Shown here piece after piece: positions 8,600 to 17,214 of a stretch of 64,000 nucleotides of DNA. Origin of the DNA: Rhodothermales bacterium (GTDB lineage Bacteria; Bacteroidota; Rhodothermia; Rhodothermales; UBA10348); the NCBI GenBank assembly GCA_017643395.1, contig JAEPNP010000002.1, positions 474,290-538,289 of the forward strand. The letters are read 5' to 3'. The first letter of the stretch is position 1. The number at the start of each line of letters is the position of its first letter. Under the pieces are notes generated by a model that worked only from the letters and a program-made list of their open reading frames with translations, ran no database searches and had not been told where the DNA came from. The position numbers and the translations under genes are program-made.

Positions 8600-9308
8600 G
8601 GTTGATGATTTCGGAGTCGCTTGTCTCTAATTACGGCCGGGCGTGTGATTTCCAAAGGCCTCGATGCGTGATTCATGCAACCTTCTCTATTTCGGACAAT
8701 GGTGTCGCAAATTGGATTACGGGACTCGGGTCGCGCCTGGTGCTCCCCGGCGCCGTGGAGCCCGCGGAGTGGAATGGCGGCGCCGGATTACGCCTGCGCG
8801 CCGGGGTGGTCGGGTGGCACCTCCCGCGACTTCCCGGGGGCGGCGGCGTGGCGCCCCCCTGCCCCTGCGCCGCCCCGAGCGCCACCGAGTGGAATGGAGC
8901 CGCCGGATTACACCTTCACGCGCCGCGCGGCCCGCCCCAAGTGGGAAAGCCCCCCCACATTACACCTTCACGGCGCCAGAGACGCGTGCGGAGTGGAATG
9001 GAGCCGCCGGATTACACCTTCACACGCCGCGCGGCCCGCCCCAAGTGGGAAAGCCCCCCCCACATTACACCTTCACGGCGCCAGAGACGCGTGCGGAGTG
9101 GAATGGCCCCGCCGGATTACACTTTTGCGCTCGTCGGCGTGCGATTGACGCCACCGGGACCCCGCGCCGAACGCTCCACGGGCGAGCACCCGGAGCGCCG
9201 CGCCGAACGCGCCAAACCCGCCAGCCGCCCCAGACCCGCCGCGCCGCAAGCTCCCCCGTAACGCCACACCGGTCGGCGCGCACCCAAGCGCGAACCCGAT
9301 CTTGAGGC
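8600..9308. other. Long gene-free intergenic region
   Basis: About 700 bp between the divergent Rrf2 gene and flavoenzyme gene. The left 160 bp is comparatively AT-rich and must hold the nos operon promoter reading left, though I see no clear known Rrf2 or FNR operator. The middle is a tandem repeat array (separate entry). The right 180 bp is extremely GC-rich with runs of CGCC/CGAAC. Forward reading frames across it translate the repeats into Arg/Pro-rich text and look non-coding. Confidence 0.7.
8767..9128. repeat. Tandem repeat array, 52-bp period (104-bp super-unit)
   Basis: Units beginning AGTGG(A/G)AA occur at 8768, 8888, 8940, 8992, 9044 and 9097: the last five are spaced 52, 52, 52 and 53 bp. 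Each contains a conserved block ending in ATTACACCTTCAC (exact at 8907, 8959, 9011 and 9064; degenerate near 8787 and 9116) followed by about 20 variable bases. Two unit types alternate, so 8887-8990 and 8991-9095 are nearly identical 104/105-bp copies differing by one C in a homopolymer and a few substitutions. The array looks like a recently duplicated pair built on an older 52-bp repeat. Confidence 0.85.
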
Positions 9309-10679
9309 ATGGAGCACGCAGACCACATCATCATTGGCACCGGCCAGGCCACCGGCACCCTGCTCGGCAAGCTCATTCCCACCGGCGAGCGCATCGTGGT
9401 CTTCGAGGGCCACAAGGTGGGCGGAAGCTGTGTCAACTACGGCTGCACGCCGACCAAGACCCTGGTCGCGAGCGCGCGCGCCGCGCACATGGCGCGCAGG
9501 GCGGCGTTCTACGGCGTCGACATCCCGGAGCCGAAAATCGACTTCGCGCGAGTGCGCGAGCGCATGAACAAGATCCGGAACGACAGCTCCGACGGCCTGG
9601 CGAGCTGGATGGAGGGATCCGAGAATGTGACCCTCATCCGCGACTGGGCCTCATTCGAGGGGCCGCGCACGGTGGTCGGCGGTGGCCGGCGATTCGAGGC
9701 GAAGCGGATCTACATCAACACCGGAACACGCCCCTCCGCTCCGCCGGTGCCGGGGCTGGACGCGGTGCCGTGGCTGGATTCGGAGAGACTGCTGGCCCTC
9801 GAGGAGCTCCCCTCCCACCTTGTAATTCTGGGGGGAGGGTACATCGGCGTCGAGTTCGCCCAGGTGTTTCGGCGTTTCGGCTCAGAAGTCACGGTCCTGC
9901 AACTGGGAGACCAGCTCATGCCGCGGGAGGACCGCGACGTGGCCGAGAACGTGCGCGAAATCCTCGAATCCGAGGGCGTGCGCGTCGTGCTGCAGGCTAC
10001 CACTCACGACGTGCGCGAGGTGGAGGGGCGCATCGAACTTGCCGTGTCGACGCCTACCGGCGCACAGCCGATCTCCGGCTCGCACCTGCTGGTGGCCGCC
10101 GGTCGCAAACCGAACACGGAGCGGCTACAGCTCGAAAACGCGGGCATCGAGAAGTCCGACCGCGGATACATCGTGGTTGATGACCGCTGTCGCACGTCTG
10201 TCGATGGCGTCTTCGCTGTCGGCGACGTAAACGGCGAGGGGGCGTTTACCCACACGGCCGTCAACGACGCGGAGATTGTGCTGGACGCGCTGTTTGGCGG
10301 CACGCGCACGATCTCCCAGCGCCTCCCCATCTACGCGCTGTTCAGTGACCCGCCCCTGGGCCGGGTGGGGATGAGCGAGAAGGAGGCCGTCGAGAAGGGA
10401 CACAGCGTTCTGAAGGCCACGCGGCCGATGAGCAAGATCTCCCGCGCCAAGGAAATGGGAGAAACGCAGGGCTTTGCCAAGCTCCTGGTCGATGCGGACT
10501 CCGATCTGATTCTGGGAGCCGCCATCCTCGGCCCGGGTGGTGATGAGATCATCAACATGTTTGCGGCCATTATGCATAGCGGCATCCCCTGTCGCAGTTA
10601 CCGGGAAGTGGTCCTGGTGCATCCGACCGTATCGGAGCTCATGCCTTGGGTGCTAGACGGATTGCAGCCCGTCGAGTAA
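9309..10679 (+). CDS. FAD-dependent pyridine nucleotide-disulfide oxidoreductase (mercuric reductase-like)
   Basis: 456 residues. N-terminal FAD site HIIIGTGQATGTLLG with the unusual Gln-Ala-Thr, redox-active disulfide CVNYGC (about residues 40-45), second Rossmann motif ILGGGYIGVEFAQ (about residues 173-185) for NAD(P)H, FAD contact VFAVGDVNGEGAFTHTA, and a C-terminal dimer-interface VHPTVSELMP with the catalytic histidine. This is the dihydrolipoamide/mercuric reductase fold. It lacks the N-terminal HMA domain and C-terminal cysteine pair of true MerA, and no mer genes are nearby, so the substrate is unknown. A GAGG ribosome site lies just before the ATG. Confidence 0.9.
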   Translation: MEHADHIIIGTGQATGTLLGKLIPTGERIVVFEGHKVGGSCVNYGCTPTKTLVASARAAHMARRAAFYGVDIPEPKIDFARVRERMNKIRNDSSDGLASWMEGSENVTLIRDWASFEGPRTVVGGGRRFEAKRIYINTGTRPSAPPVPGLDAVPWLDSERLLALEELPSHLVILGGGYIGVEFAQVFRRFGSEVTVLQLGDQLMPREDRDVAENVREILESEGVRVVLQATTHDVREVEGRIELAVSTPTGAQPISGSHLLVAAGRKPNTERLQLENAGIEKSDRGYIVVDDRCRTSVDGVFAVGDVNGEGAFTHTAVNDAEIVLDALFGGTRTISQRLPIYALFSDPPLGRVGMSEKEAVEKGHSVLKATRPMSKISRAKEMGETQGFAKLLVDADSDLILGAAILGPGGDEIINMFAAIMHSGIPCRSYREVVLVHPTVSELMPWVLDGLQPVE

Positions 10680-10708
10680 CCTCGACCACGGAAGCGACCT
10701 GCACAAGA

Positions 10709-10743
10709 GAAAACCCCTGCCGCCCGAAGCGACAGGGGTTTTC
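10709..10743. terminator. Bidirectional intrinsic terminator
   Basis: GAAAACCCCTG at 10709-10719 pairs perfectly with CAGGGGTTTTC at 10733-10743 around a 13-base loop. The A and T tracts flank a GC-rich core, so it can terminate the flavoenzyme gene and the convergent SnoaL-like gene, whose stops lie on either side. Confidence 0.88.
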
Positions 10744-10770
10744 ACCTGACGGCAGAATTCCCTGACTTGA

Positions 10771-11148
10771 CTAGAACCCGTACAGGAAGCGCTCGTGAAC
10801 GATCTTCCCGTCCTTCCAGCGCTGCACGGCAACCTGGACGTAGTTCTTGTCTCCCCATTCCTTATGGGTGTAGTCGAAGTGCCATTTGACGAAGGCGAGC
10901 CCATTGTCTTCGTCGACGGTGATGTCCTGCACTTCCGCCCCGCGGAACGCGGTGAGGTTGGCAACAAAGTCCTCTTCAAACTTGCGGCACGCATCGAAGC
11001 CGGCACGATCGCCGGTGAAGTTGTCGGCCATAACCACGTCGTCGGCGTAGAACTTGTCGAAGGCCTCCAGAATCTGCCCCTGGAGAATCATGGAGTTCAG
11101 CTCTTCGACGCTCTCGCGAATGCTGGTGGCTACAAGGAGGTCGCTCAT
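10771..11148 (-). CDS. SnoaL-like / NTF2-fold protein
   Basis: 125 residues, a typical length for the SnoaL-like cone-shaped alpha+beta barrel. Features: an N-terminal helix followed by FDKFYADDVVMADNF (the usual short strand with acidic pocket residues), an ACRKFEEDFVANL helix, then beta strands ending in NYVQVAVQRWKDGKIVHERFLYG. No signal peptide. The fold is shared by limonene hydrolases, ketosteroid isomerases and many unknown proteins, so the reaction cannot be told. It stands alone with an overlapping palindrome just upstream. Confidence 0.8.
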   Translation of the reverse strand: MSDLLVATSIRESVEELNSMILQGQILEAFDKFYADDVVMADNFTGDRAGFDACRKFEEDFVANLTAFRGAEVQDITVDEDNGLAFVKWHFDYTHKEWGDKNYVQVAVQRWKDGKIVHERFLYGF

Positions 11149-11177
11149 GGTATTGGAAAGTTTGGTGATACCCCTTT

Positions 11178-11202
11178 TAGTTGTTACAACAACTATTGTT
11201 GC
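11178..11202 (-). promoter_or_regulatory. Overlapping palindromes, putative operator
   Basis: TAGTTGTT-AC-AACAACTA (11178-11195) is a perfect 18-bp palindrome, and CAACAA-CTA-TTGTTG (11188-11202) is a second one overlapping it. They lie 30-55 bp upstream of the SnoaL-like gene start, within a locally AT-rich patch, which suits a repressor or activator site. No adjacent regulator gene is visible. Confidence 0.5.
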
Positions 11203-11239
11203 GCCACCTTTGTTAAGCGTGCGTTAAGCCGGTCAACCC

Positions 11240-12445
11240 TCAGTCCTCATCCCCGCGGGCAAACGGGAGCCGATTCACGGCAAGGTTTCCGTTGCTCATG
11301 ACCGCCAGCACATCCTGCACCCGGCGCACATCCTCCAGAGGGTTTCCGTCTATCACCACGAGGTCCGCCTCAAACCCGACTGCAATGCGCCCGATTCGAT
11401 CTTCCATGCCCAACATGGCCGCTGCGACGGTCGTCGCGGCGCGAATGGCTTCAACTGGTGACATGCCGATCCGGGCAAAGTTGACGATCTCCGTGCCGAC
11501 CCGCGCGACGCTTTCCGGACCGTAGGCGGTGTCCGTGCTCGTTACAATCGACACGCCGGCCGCGTGCGCCGCAGCGATCGCGCGCTCCAGATTCGGCAGC
11601 ATGTGTTGTGCGCGGATGATCAGGACCGGATTGTCGTAGTCGCCGCCGGGCAGAAGCAGATCCTCGACAATGGTGTAGGTGGGTACCAGGTAGGTGCCTC
11701 GTTCCTTCATGAGGGCGATGGTGCCATCGCTCAGATAGGTCCCGTGCTCGATGCTCCGGGCACCTGCCAGAACAGCCGCCCGCGCACCCTCGTCCCCATG
11801 TGCGTGTACCAGAACCGGCGTCTCCCCCGCCTCCTCCACAATGACCCTCAGTTGGGCTTCGGTGTAGACCTGCTTGCGGGGATCGGTATTAGGAAGCCCG
11901 GCCCGTTCCGTACCTCGCGTCTTCACCCAGTCGACTCCCCGGTCCTTGTTCACCGATACCACCTGACGGAGCTCATCGTCCGTGTTTATTCCGCGATGCA
12001 GGGTTGCGAGTCGGGCATCGCCCAGAATGCGATCCCCCGGATCGGGCGTGACAAACGTGCCGGTGGCAAGCATCTCCGGTCCGGGCAGCACGCCTTCCCG
12101 CACCATCTCCCGCAGCGTGACGTCCTGATACGCCGGCGTGTTTGCACTGCGGGCCGTGGTCACTCCGCTGGCGAGGGCGCGCTCCATACCCGCGACCGTG
12201 GCAATGTGCACGTGGGCATCCACGTACCCGGGCAATACAAACCGGCCCTCGAGATCGTGCACAGCGGCACCCTCGGGGACCTCGACGTCGCCCAGCGCCG
12301 CGATCCGGCCGTTCTCCACGACGAGTGTCCCGTTCACCACCTCGCCCGTCGCAGGGTCGAGCAGATTGGCGTTGATGAATGCCGTGGTCTGGGCCGAGGC
12401 CGCCCCGCAAACTGAACACGCGAGGACAAGGATGAGAGCTTTCAT
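11240..12445 (-). CDS. Exported metal-dependent amidohydrolase
   Basis: 401 residues. The N-terminus KALILVLACSVCGAASAQT is a Sec signal peptide. The amidohydrolase superfamily TIM barrel follows: metal-binding HxH in YVDAHVHIATV (about residues 75-85), later histidines in PVLVHAHGDEGA and RSIEHGTYLS, and the catalytic aspartate in SIVTSTDTAYGP. A small beta-sandwich is formed by the first 60 and last 50 residues (VGFEADLVVIDGNPLEDVR). Closest in style to imidazolonepropionase-like or Xaa-Pro peptidase-like secreted amidohydrolases; substrate unknown. No carboxylated lysine is obvious, consistent with a mononuclear or alternative binuclear centre. Confidence 0.88.
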   Translation of the reverse strand: MKALILVLACSVCGAASAQTTAFINANLLDPATGEVVNGTLVVENGRIAALGDVEVPEGAAVHDLEGRFVLPGYVDAHVHIATVAGMERALASGVTTARSANTPAYQDVTLREMVREGVLPGPEMLATGTFVTPDPGDRILGDARLATLHRGINTDDELRQVVSVNKDRGVDWVKTRGTERAGLPNTDPRKQVYTEAQLRVIVEEAGETPVLVHAHGDEGARAAVLAGARSIEHGTYLSDGTIALMKERGTYLVPTYTIVEDLLLPGGDYDNPVLIIRAQHMLPNLERAIAAAHAAGVSIVTSTDTAYGPESVARVGTEIVNFARIGMSPVEAIRAATTVAAAMLGMEDRIGRIAVGFEADLVVIDGNPLEDVRRVQDVLAVMSNGNLAVNRLPFARGDED

Positions 12446-12531
12446 GCGAGCTGGCGATTTCCTTCGTGCAATCTAGTCAGCGATGGCGTTCGTGCTTGCC
12501 TCTGCTGCGGACCCGTCCCTACTCTGTGCCC

Positions 12532-13107
12532 ATGCCGAGTCGTCGATCCTTCCTCAAGTCGTCGGCAGCCGCCGTGGGCGGCTCCTGGGCCGTCTACGCT
12601 ACCCCTTCCCTGGCACTCTTCGAACTGGCCTGCGCCAATCGGGATGCCGGCCGCTACCAAACGCTGACCGCGGACCAGGCCGCCGAGGTGGATGCGCTCA
12701 CCGCGCTGATCGTTCCGTCTGATGAGACCGGACCCGGGGCCCTCGAGGCCGGGGCTGTATGGTACATCGATGCGGTCGTCTCCCAGGACCCGGGGGAACT
12801 GACCGAATTGCAGGATGGATTGACGATGGTCTCCGAAGCCGTCGCCGAACGATATCCCGGGCAGGACCGCATCGCCCATCTGCAACCGGCCGAACAGTTG
12901 GCCGTGGCGCAGGCCATCCAGGACTCGGGATTTTTCCGGGGACTGCGCGATGCGACGATCACCGGTATGTTTGCCCACCCCAAACACGGCGGCAACCGCG
13001 ACAAGCTGGGCTGGCAACTGCTCGGCTTCGACGACCGACACGCCTGGCAACCACCTTTTGGACATTATGACGCCCCCTACCATGAAGCGCCTGATTCCTC
13101 TTCTTAG
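12532..13107 (+). CDS. Gluconate 2-dehydrogenase subunit 3-like protein, Tat-exported
   Basis: 191 residues from the ATG at 12532, chosen because it starts a twin-arginine signal (PSRRSFLKSSAAAVGG); an upstream ATG-containing extension is implausible. The mature part has LTADQAAEVDALTALIVPSDETGPGALEAGAV, shortened here from the typical subunit 3 pattern in which Pro-x-Asp-x-x-x-Pro-Gly-Ala precedes a helical body. Subunit 3 binds the GMC flavoprotein subunit and carries it out by the Tat route. It precedes a RidA-like lipoprotein (26-bp overlap) and a GMC enzyme, forming one operon. No cytochrome c subunit follows. Confidence 0.88.
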   Translation: MPSRRSFLKSSAAAVGGSWAVYATPSLALFELACANRDAGRYQTLTADQAAEVDALTALIVPSDETGPGALEAGAVWYIDAVVSQDPGELTELQDGLTMVSEAVAERYPGQDRIAHLQPAEQLAVAQAIQDSGFFRGLRDATITGMFAHPKHGGNRDKLGWQLLGFDDRHAWQPPFGHYDAPYHEAPDSSS

Positions 13108-13522
13108 TGTATTTGTGCTCGTAGGCTGCGCCGCGCCGCAGGCCCAGGATGCACCCGAGCCCGACGTCGAGTACTACCCGTTCGGCGGATCAGCTCCGCT
13201 TTCGGAGGCCGTTCGCGTCGGCGACATGATTTACCTGTCCGGCAAACTCGGGCTGTCGCGGGACGGCGAGCAGGGCATTCAGGCAGAGACACGCCGCACC
13301 ATGGAGGCGATCAAGAGTTCGCTTGAGGAGAAGGGCTCGTCGATGGCCCATGTCGTCAAATGCACCGTCTTCCTCGCAGATATGGCCGAGTGGGGCGCGA
13401 TGAACGAGATCTATCGTGAGTACTTCCCGGAGAACCCGCCGGCACGCAGTGCGGTCGGCGTGAACGGTATGGCCGGCAACGCCCGCGTGGAGATCGAGTG
13501 CATGGCAACGACCGGCTCCTGA
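13082..13522 (+). CDS. RidA/YjgF-family lipoprotein
   Basis: 146 residues from the ATG at 13082, selected because it gives a lipoprotein signal (KRLIPLLSVFVLVGCAAPQ, lipobox VGC). The mature domain is a complete RidA fold: SEAVRVGDMIYLSGKLG, TRRTMEAIKSSLEEKGSS, VVKCTVFLADMAEWGAMN and the active-site arginine and glutamate in NPPARSAVGV and RVEIECMAT. RidA normally hydrolyses reactive enamines/imines in the cytoplasm; export of this member as a lipoprotein is unusual. Sitting between the two subunits of a sugar/alcohol dehydrogenase suggests it acts on, or protects against, a product formed in the periplasm. Confidence 0.9.
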   Translation: MKRLIPLLSVFVLVGCAAPQAQDAPEPDVEYYPFGGSAPLSEAVRVGDMIYLSGKLGLSRDGEQGIQAETRRTMEAIKSSLEEKGSSMAHVVKCTVFLADMAEWGAMNEIYREYFPENPPARSAVGVNGMAGNARVEIECMATTGS

Positions 13523-13525
13523 CGC

Positions 13526-15163
13526 GTGCGCCGCTTTTCCCAGCGTGAGGAAGTAGACTTTGTGGTGATTGGCTCCGGCGCCGCCGGGGGTGTCATGGCC
13601 AAGGAGTTGTCGACGGCGGGGTTCAGCGTCGTCGTACTCGAGCAGGGACCCTACCTGACCAAGGAGGGCTTCAGGCACGACGAGATCGGCGGCCGTGAGG
13701 CGCGCGGGCTCGGCCACCTGGAGAACTACACGCCGCAGAAATTCCGCACGGCCGCCGATGCCGAGATTCAGGACCGCGGCGCGCTGTTCTATCTGCCGAT
13801 GGTGGGTGGCACCAGTGTGCACTTCACCGCCAACTACTGGCGGTTCCGCGAGATCGACTTCATTGAGCGCAGTCTGTTCGGTCCGGTAGCCGGAACCGGT
13901 ATCGAGGATTGGCCCATTACCTACGCAGACCTCGAACCCTACTACACCAAGGTGGACTGGGAGGTCGGCGTCTCCGGCGGGCCGAATCACTTCGATCCGC
14001 CGCGCTCGCGACCCTATCCGATGCCGCCGATGCCCATCAAGAGCTCGGGCGTGCTGTTCAAGGAGGCGTGCGAGCGTCTGGGCTGGCACTCCGATCCGGC
14101 TCCCATGGCCATCCTGTCTGAGCCTTATGACGGCAGGCCGCCCTGCATCCACTGCGGATTCTGCATGGGCAACGGGTGTGAGGTGGACGCCAAGTCCTCC
14201 AGCCTCGTCAGCATGATTCCCAAGGCGGAGGCATCAGGCAACTGCGAAATCCGCCCGCTCTGCACGGCCTCTCGCATCGATACGAGCGATGCGGGGCGCG
14301 TAACCCGCGTGGTCTATTTCGATGGCGAAGGTCAGGAAGTGGCTCAGCCCTGCAAGGCCGCCGTGGTCTGCGCCAACGGGTGCGAGAGCCCGAGGCTGCT
14401 CTTGATGTCTGACTCGAATCGATTTCCCGACGGACTTGGCAACTCGGGTGGCGCCGTGGGCAAATACATCCTGGACAACGGCCAGGTGCACGTGTACGGC
14501 CAGTTCGAGGAGCCCATGAACGAGTTCAAGGGGATCCAGGTCACCCAGATCTGCTGGGATTTCTACGACACCGATCCCTCACGCGGCTTCTGGGGAGGGG
14601 GCGGCATGGATGCCCGCTTTCAGTTTGGGCCGGTCAGCTTTGCCCGGCGCGGCCTGCATCCCGATCAGCCCACGTGGGGCGCCGAGTACAAGCGTCTCGT
14701 GTCGCACTACTACAACCGCACCATCGACGTCAACGGCCACACCACGACGATCCCTCTCGAGACCAACAACGTGGTGCTGGACAGGGACAATGTGGACCGT
14801 TACGGGCGTCCGGGACTGATCGTAACCCTTAAGGATCACCCCGACGACATCGCCGTCCAGGAGTTCTTTGTCGAGCGCTGTGCGGAAATCGTCTCCGCCA
14901 TGAATCCCACCCGCATGTGGAGTCGGCCGGTGGGCACACGCGGAGGTCAGGTTCACCTGCTCGGTACCTGCCGGATGGGCAACGACCCACGCACGTCTGT
15001 CGTGGACCGCTACCACCGGGTGCACGATGTGCCGAACCTCTTTGTCTGCGACGGATCGAGCTTTGTGTCTTCGGGGCGTGGCCAGCCCACCATGACGATA
15101 CAGGCCCTCGCATTCCGGGCCGCCGATCACATTGCCGAGTTCGCCCGGCGGGGCGAGATCTAG
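13526..15163 (+). CDS. GMC-family flavin oxidoreductase (dehydrogenase large subunit)
   Basis: 545 residues from a GTG at 13526, three bases after the RidA stop. FAD-binding Rossmann motif VIGSGAAGGVMAKELS at residues 12-27, a substrate cap region, a cysteine-rich CIHCGFCMGNGCEV segment near residue 215 and the C-terminal GMC signature LLGTCRMGNDP with GRGQPTMTIQALAFRAAD. The pattern matches gluconate 2-dehydrogenase / fructose dehydrogenase large subunits, which oxidise sugars or alcohols in the periplasm and pass electrons to a cytochrome. It carries no signal itself, consistent with Tat hitch-hiking on the subunit 3 protein at 12532-13107. Substrate is not predictable. Confidence 0.92.
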   Translation: MRRFSQREEVDFVVIGSGAAGGVMAKELSTAGFSVVVLEQGPYLTKEGFRHDEIGGREARGLGHLENYTPQKFRTAADAEIQDRGALFYLPMVGGTSVHFTANYWRFREIDFIERSLFGPVAGTGIEDWPITYADLEPYYTKVDWEVGVSGGPNHFDPPRSRPYPMPPMPIKSSGVLFKEACERLGWHSDPAPMAILSEPYDGRPPCIHCGFCMGNGCEVDAKSSSLVSMIPKAEASGNCEIRPLCTASRIDTSDAGRVTRVVYFDGEGQEVAQPCKAAVVCANGCESPRLLLMSDSNRFPDGLGNSGGAVGKYILDNGQVHVYGQFEEPMNEFKGIQVTQICWDFYDTDPSRGFWGGGGMDARFQFGPVSFARRGLHPDQPTWGAEYKRLVSHYYNRTIDVNGHTTTIPLETNNVVLDRDNVDRYGRPGLIVTLKDHPDDIAVQEFFVERCAEIVSAMNPTRMWSRPVGTRGGQVHLLGTCRMGNDPRTSVVDRYHRVHDVPNLFVCDGSSFVSSGRGQPTMTIQALAFRAADHIAEFARRGEI

Positions 15164-15172
15164 CTCTCGCTC

Positions 15173-17125
15173 CTACACGAGGAGCGCGTCCGTGTGAACT
15201 TCGACCAGCGCCGGTCCTTTGTGGTCGAGGGCCGCCTTCAGCATTGCATCCAGCTGCCCGTCTTCCTTCACTTCGACCCCCATCGCACCGCATTGTCGCG
15301 CGAACCTGGCGAAGGACGGGTTGCTGAGCCCCGTCTTCCAGACGTCCCACGAGCCGGCGCGTTGCTCTTTTGAGATCTTGCCCAGTTCGCTGTTGTTGAG
15401 CACCACGTGGGTAATGTTCATGTGGTACTGGACCAGGGTCGTCAACTCCGCGAGGTACTGCCCCAATCCTCCGTCGCCGGAAATCGATACTACCTGCCGG
15501 CCATGCCAGGTTGTGTCCGGTTCCTGAGTGGCCGCCCAGGCACCCATCGCTGCCGGCAAGGCATATCCGATACTGCCCAGGTAACCAGACATCAGCACAG
15601 CCTGGGACGTGGCTTCGAAGTAGCGTCCAAATGAATAGGTGTTGTTTCCCACATCCACGGCAATCACCGCGTCCGGGTCAATGTGCCGGTTCAACGCCTG
15701 GAACAACGAGGCAGAACTGATGCCGTCACCGGAGTCCTCTCCGACTCGCCGTTCCTTTTCGGCCCGCCAGATTGCCCATCGTTCCCGGATTTCGTGCGAC
15801 TGATCCTGCGCGGCAGGTTGCGTGAGTGCGTCGGCAAACATGCGCGCCGTGCGGCCGATCGCACCCATCAGGGGATGGTCGATGGCATGGAATCGCGCCA
15901 GGGCCAGCGGGTCGAAGTCAACCTGGATGGTCGGGATCTTGCTTGTGATTCCGGTGTGGTTCGAGAACGACGCACCGAACACGAGCAGCAGATCCGCCTC
16001 GTTCATGAAATAGCTGGCGATGGGCGTGCCAGACCGCCCCAGCACTCCGCAGCCGAGGGGATGATGGTCTGAAATCAGTCCCTTGCCCTTGAAGGTGGTC
16101 AGCACCGGGCACCGCAGCTTCTCGGCAAGCTCCGTTACTGCCTCCATGTCATACCGGGCCCCGTGTCCGACGATGATCACAGGTCGGCGGGCTGCCGCAA
16201 GGGCTTCCGCCGCCCGCTGAAACCCCTCTTCGGGCGGAGCGATATCGCGGTCTGGCAGGCGCCCATGGGGACTGCCCGCCTCGGCGGTCGGGGCGGGAAT
16301 GTTTTGGACCTCATCGGGAAAAATCAGGTGCGAGACTCCCCGGTTCAGGATGGCCGTGCGCGCGGCCAGATTGACCAGCTCGGCATGCCGGGAGCCGGGC
16401 AGCACGGATTGACTCCACTGCGCCACCCCACCATAGGCTGCCTGCAGGTCCACCTCCTGAAACGCGCCCGGTCCGAGGACCTGCGTATCGACCTGGCCGG
16501 TCAGTGCAATGACGGGCGAGCGGTCTACGTGGGCATCCCAAAGTCCGGTGATGAGGTTCGTGGCACCCGGCCCTGCGATGGCGAAACAGGCGGCGGGCCG
16601 CCCCGTCAGTTTCCCGTACGCCGAGGCCGCAAAGGCCGCAGCGCCTTCGTGACGGATCCCGACAAAGCGCAGCTTTCCGGACGCCTCTTGCCTCCGGAGC
16701 GCATCGGCCAAACCGAGATTGGAATGTCCAACCATACCCCAGCACGCGGAGATGCCCCAATTGACCAGGGTCTCCGCCATGACGTCCGAAACGGTGCGCT
16801 CGTGCTCAGGCTCCGGCGGCAGTTGCACGTAGACTCCGTCCGCGCGCTCCTCGACTGGGTAGGTCTCGACCCCATCGTCAAAGCCGGGGGCCTTGCCGGA
16901 GATCGGGTCGTAGTCCCAGCCGTGCCATGGGCATCGGAGCAGGCCGTTCTCTATCGAGCCTTCTCCCAACGGCCCACCTTGATGGGGACAGCGATTGTCG
17001 AGCGCCCCGTACCGTCCGTTGAACCGGGTCATGCACAGCGTGCGCAGCCCACAACTGACGGACTTGACGCGTCCGTCTGGGAGTTCATCAGGTCCCAGTA
17101 CGCGTTGCCATTCAGGTGAAGCCAT
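15173..17125 (-). CDS. Rieske [2Fe-2S]-TPP-dependent enzyme fusion
   Basis: 650 residues. Residues 1-105 are a Rieske ferredoxin domain with all four ligands (C46, H48 in CPHQGG; C65, H68 in CPWHGW). Residues 107-650 are a complete pyruvate oxidase/acetolactate synthase-type enzyme: TPP-activating glutamate in IRHEGAAAFAASAYGKLTG, AGPGATNL, a central domain with RRPVIIVGHGA, and the TPP/Mg motif SGDGGLGQYLAEL followed about 26 residues later by LNNSELG. A 2-oxo acid decarboxylase/oxidase that can hand electrons to its own Fe-S domain is the natural reading; no FAD requirement can be judged. It converges with the GMC operon, 9 bp apart. Confidence 0.9.
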   Translation of the reverse strand: MASPEWQRVLGPDELPDGRVKSVSCGLRTLCMTRFNGRYGALDNRCPHQGGPLGEGSIENGLLRCPWHGWDYDPISGKAPGFDDGVETYPVEERADGVYVQLPPEPEHERTVSDVMAETLVNWGISACWGMVGHSNLGLADALRRQEASGKLRFVGIRHEGAAAFAASAYGKLTGRPAACFAIAGPGATNLITGLWDAHVDRSPVIALTGQVDTQVLGPGAFQEVDLQAAYGGVAQWSQSVLPGSRHAELVNLAARTAILNRGVSHLIFPDEVQNIPAPTAEAGSPHGRLPDRDIAPPEEGFQRAAEALAAARRPVIIVGHGARYDMEAVTELAEKLRCPVLTTFKGKGLISDHHPLGCGVLGRSGTPIASYFMNEADLLLVFGASFSNHTGITSKIPTIQVDFDPLALARFHAIDHPLMGAIGRTARMFADALTQPAAQDQSHEIRERWAIWRAEKERRVGEDSGDGISSASLFQALNRHIDPDAVIAVDVGNNTYSFGRYFEATSQAVLMSGYLGSIGYALPAAMGAWAATQEPDTTWHGRQVVSISGDGGLGQYLAELTTLVQYHMNITHVVLNNSELGKISKEQRAGSWDVWKTGLSNPSFARFARQCGAMGVEVKEDGQLDAMLKAALDHKGPALVEVHTDALLV

Positions 17126-17214
17126 GGAAGCCGCCGGTAGGTTGGCCTCGAAGCTACGCGATCCCTGGCAGAGCGTCCGGGTTGGTAAGTCTCCTCAGCG
17201 CCACTCAGCCAGGA

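Noticed and set aside
8767-9128. CRISPR array
   Set aside because: Spacing is regular but the variable parts alternate between two near-identical types, the repeats are imperfect and no cas gene is present.
8584-9305. Three forward ORFs across the repeat region
   Set aside because: They translate the tandem repeat in different frames into Arg/Pro-rich text with no domain.
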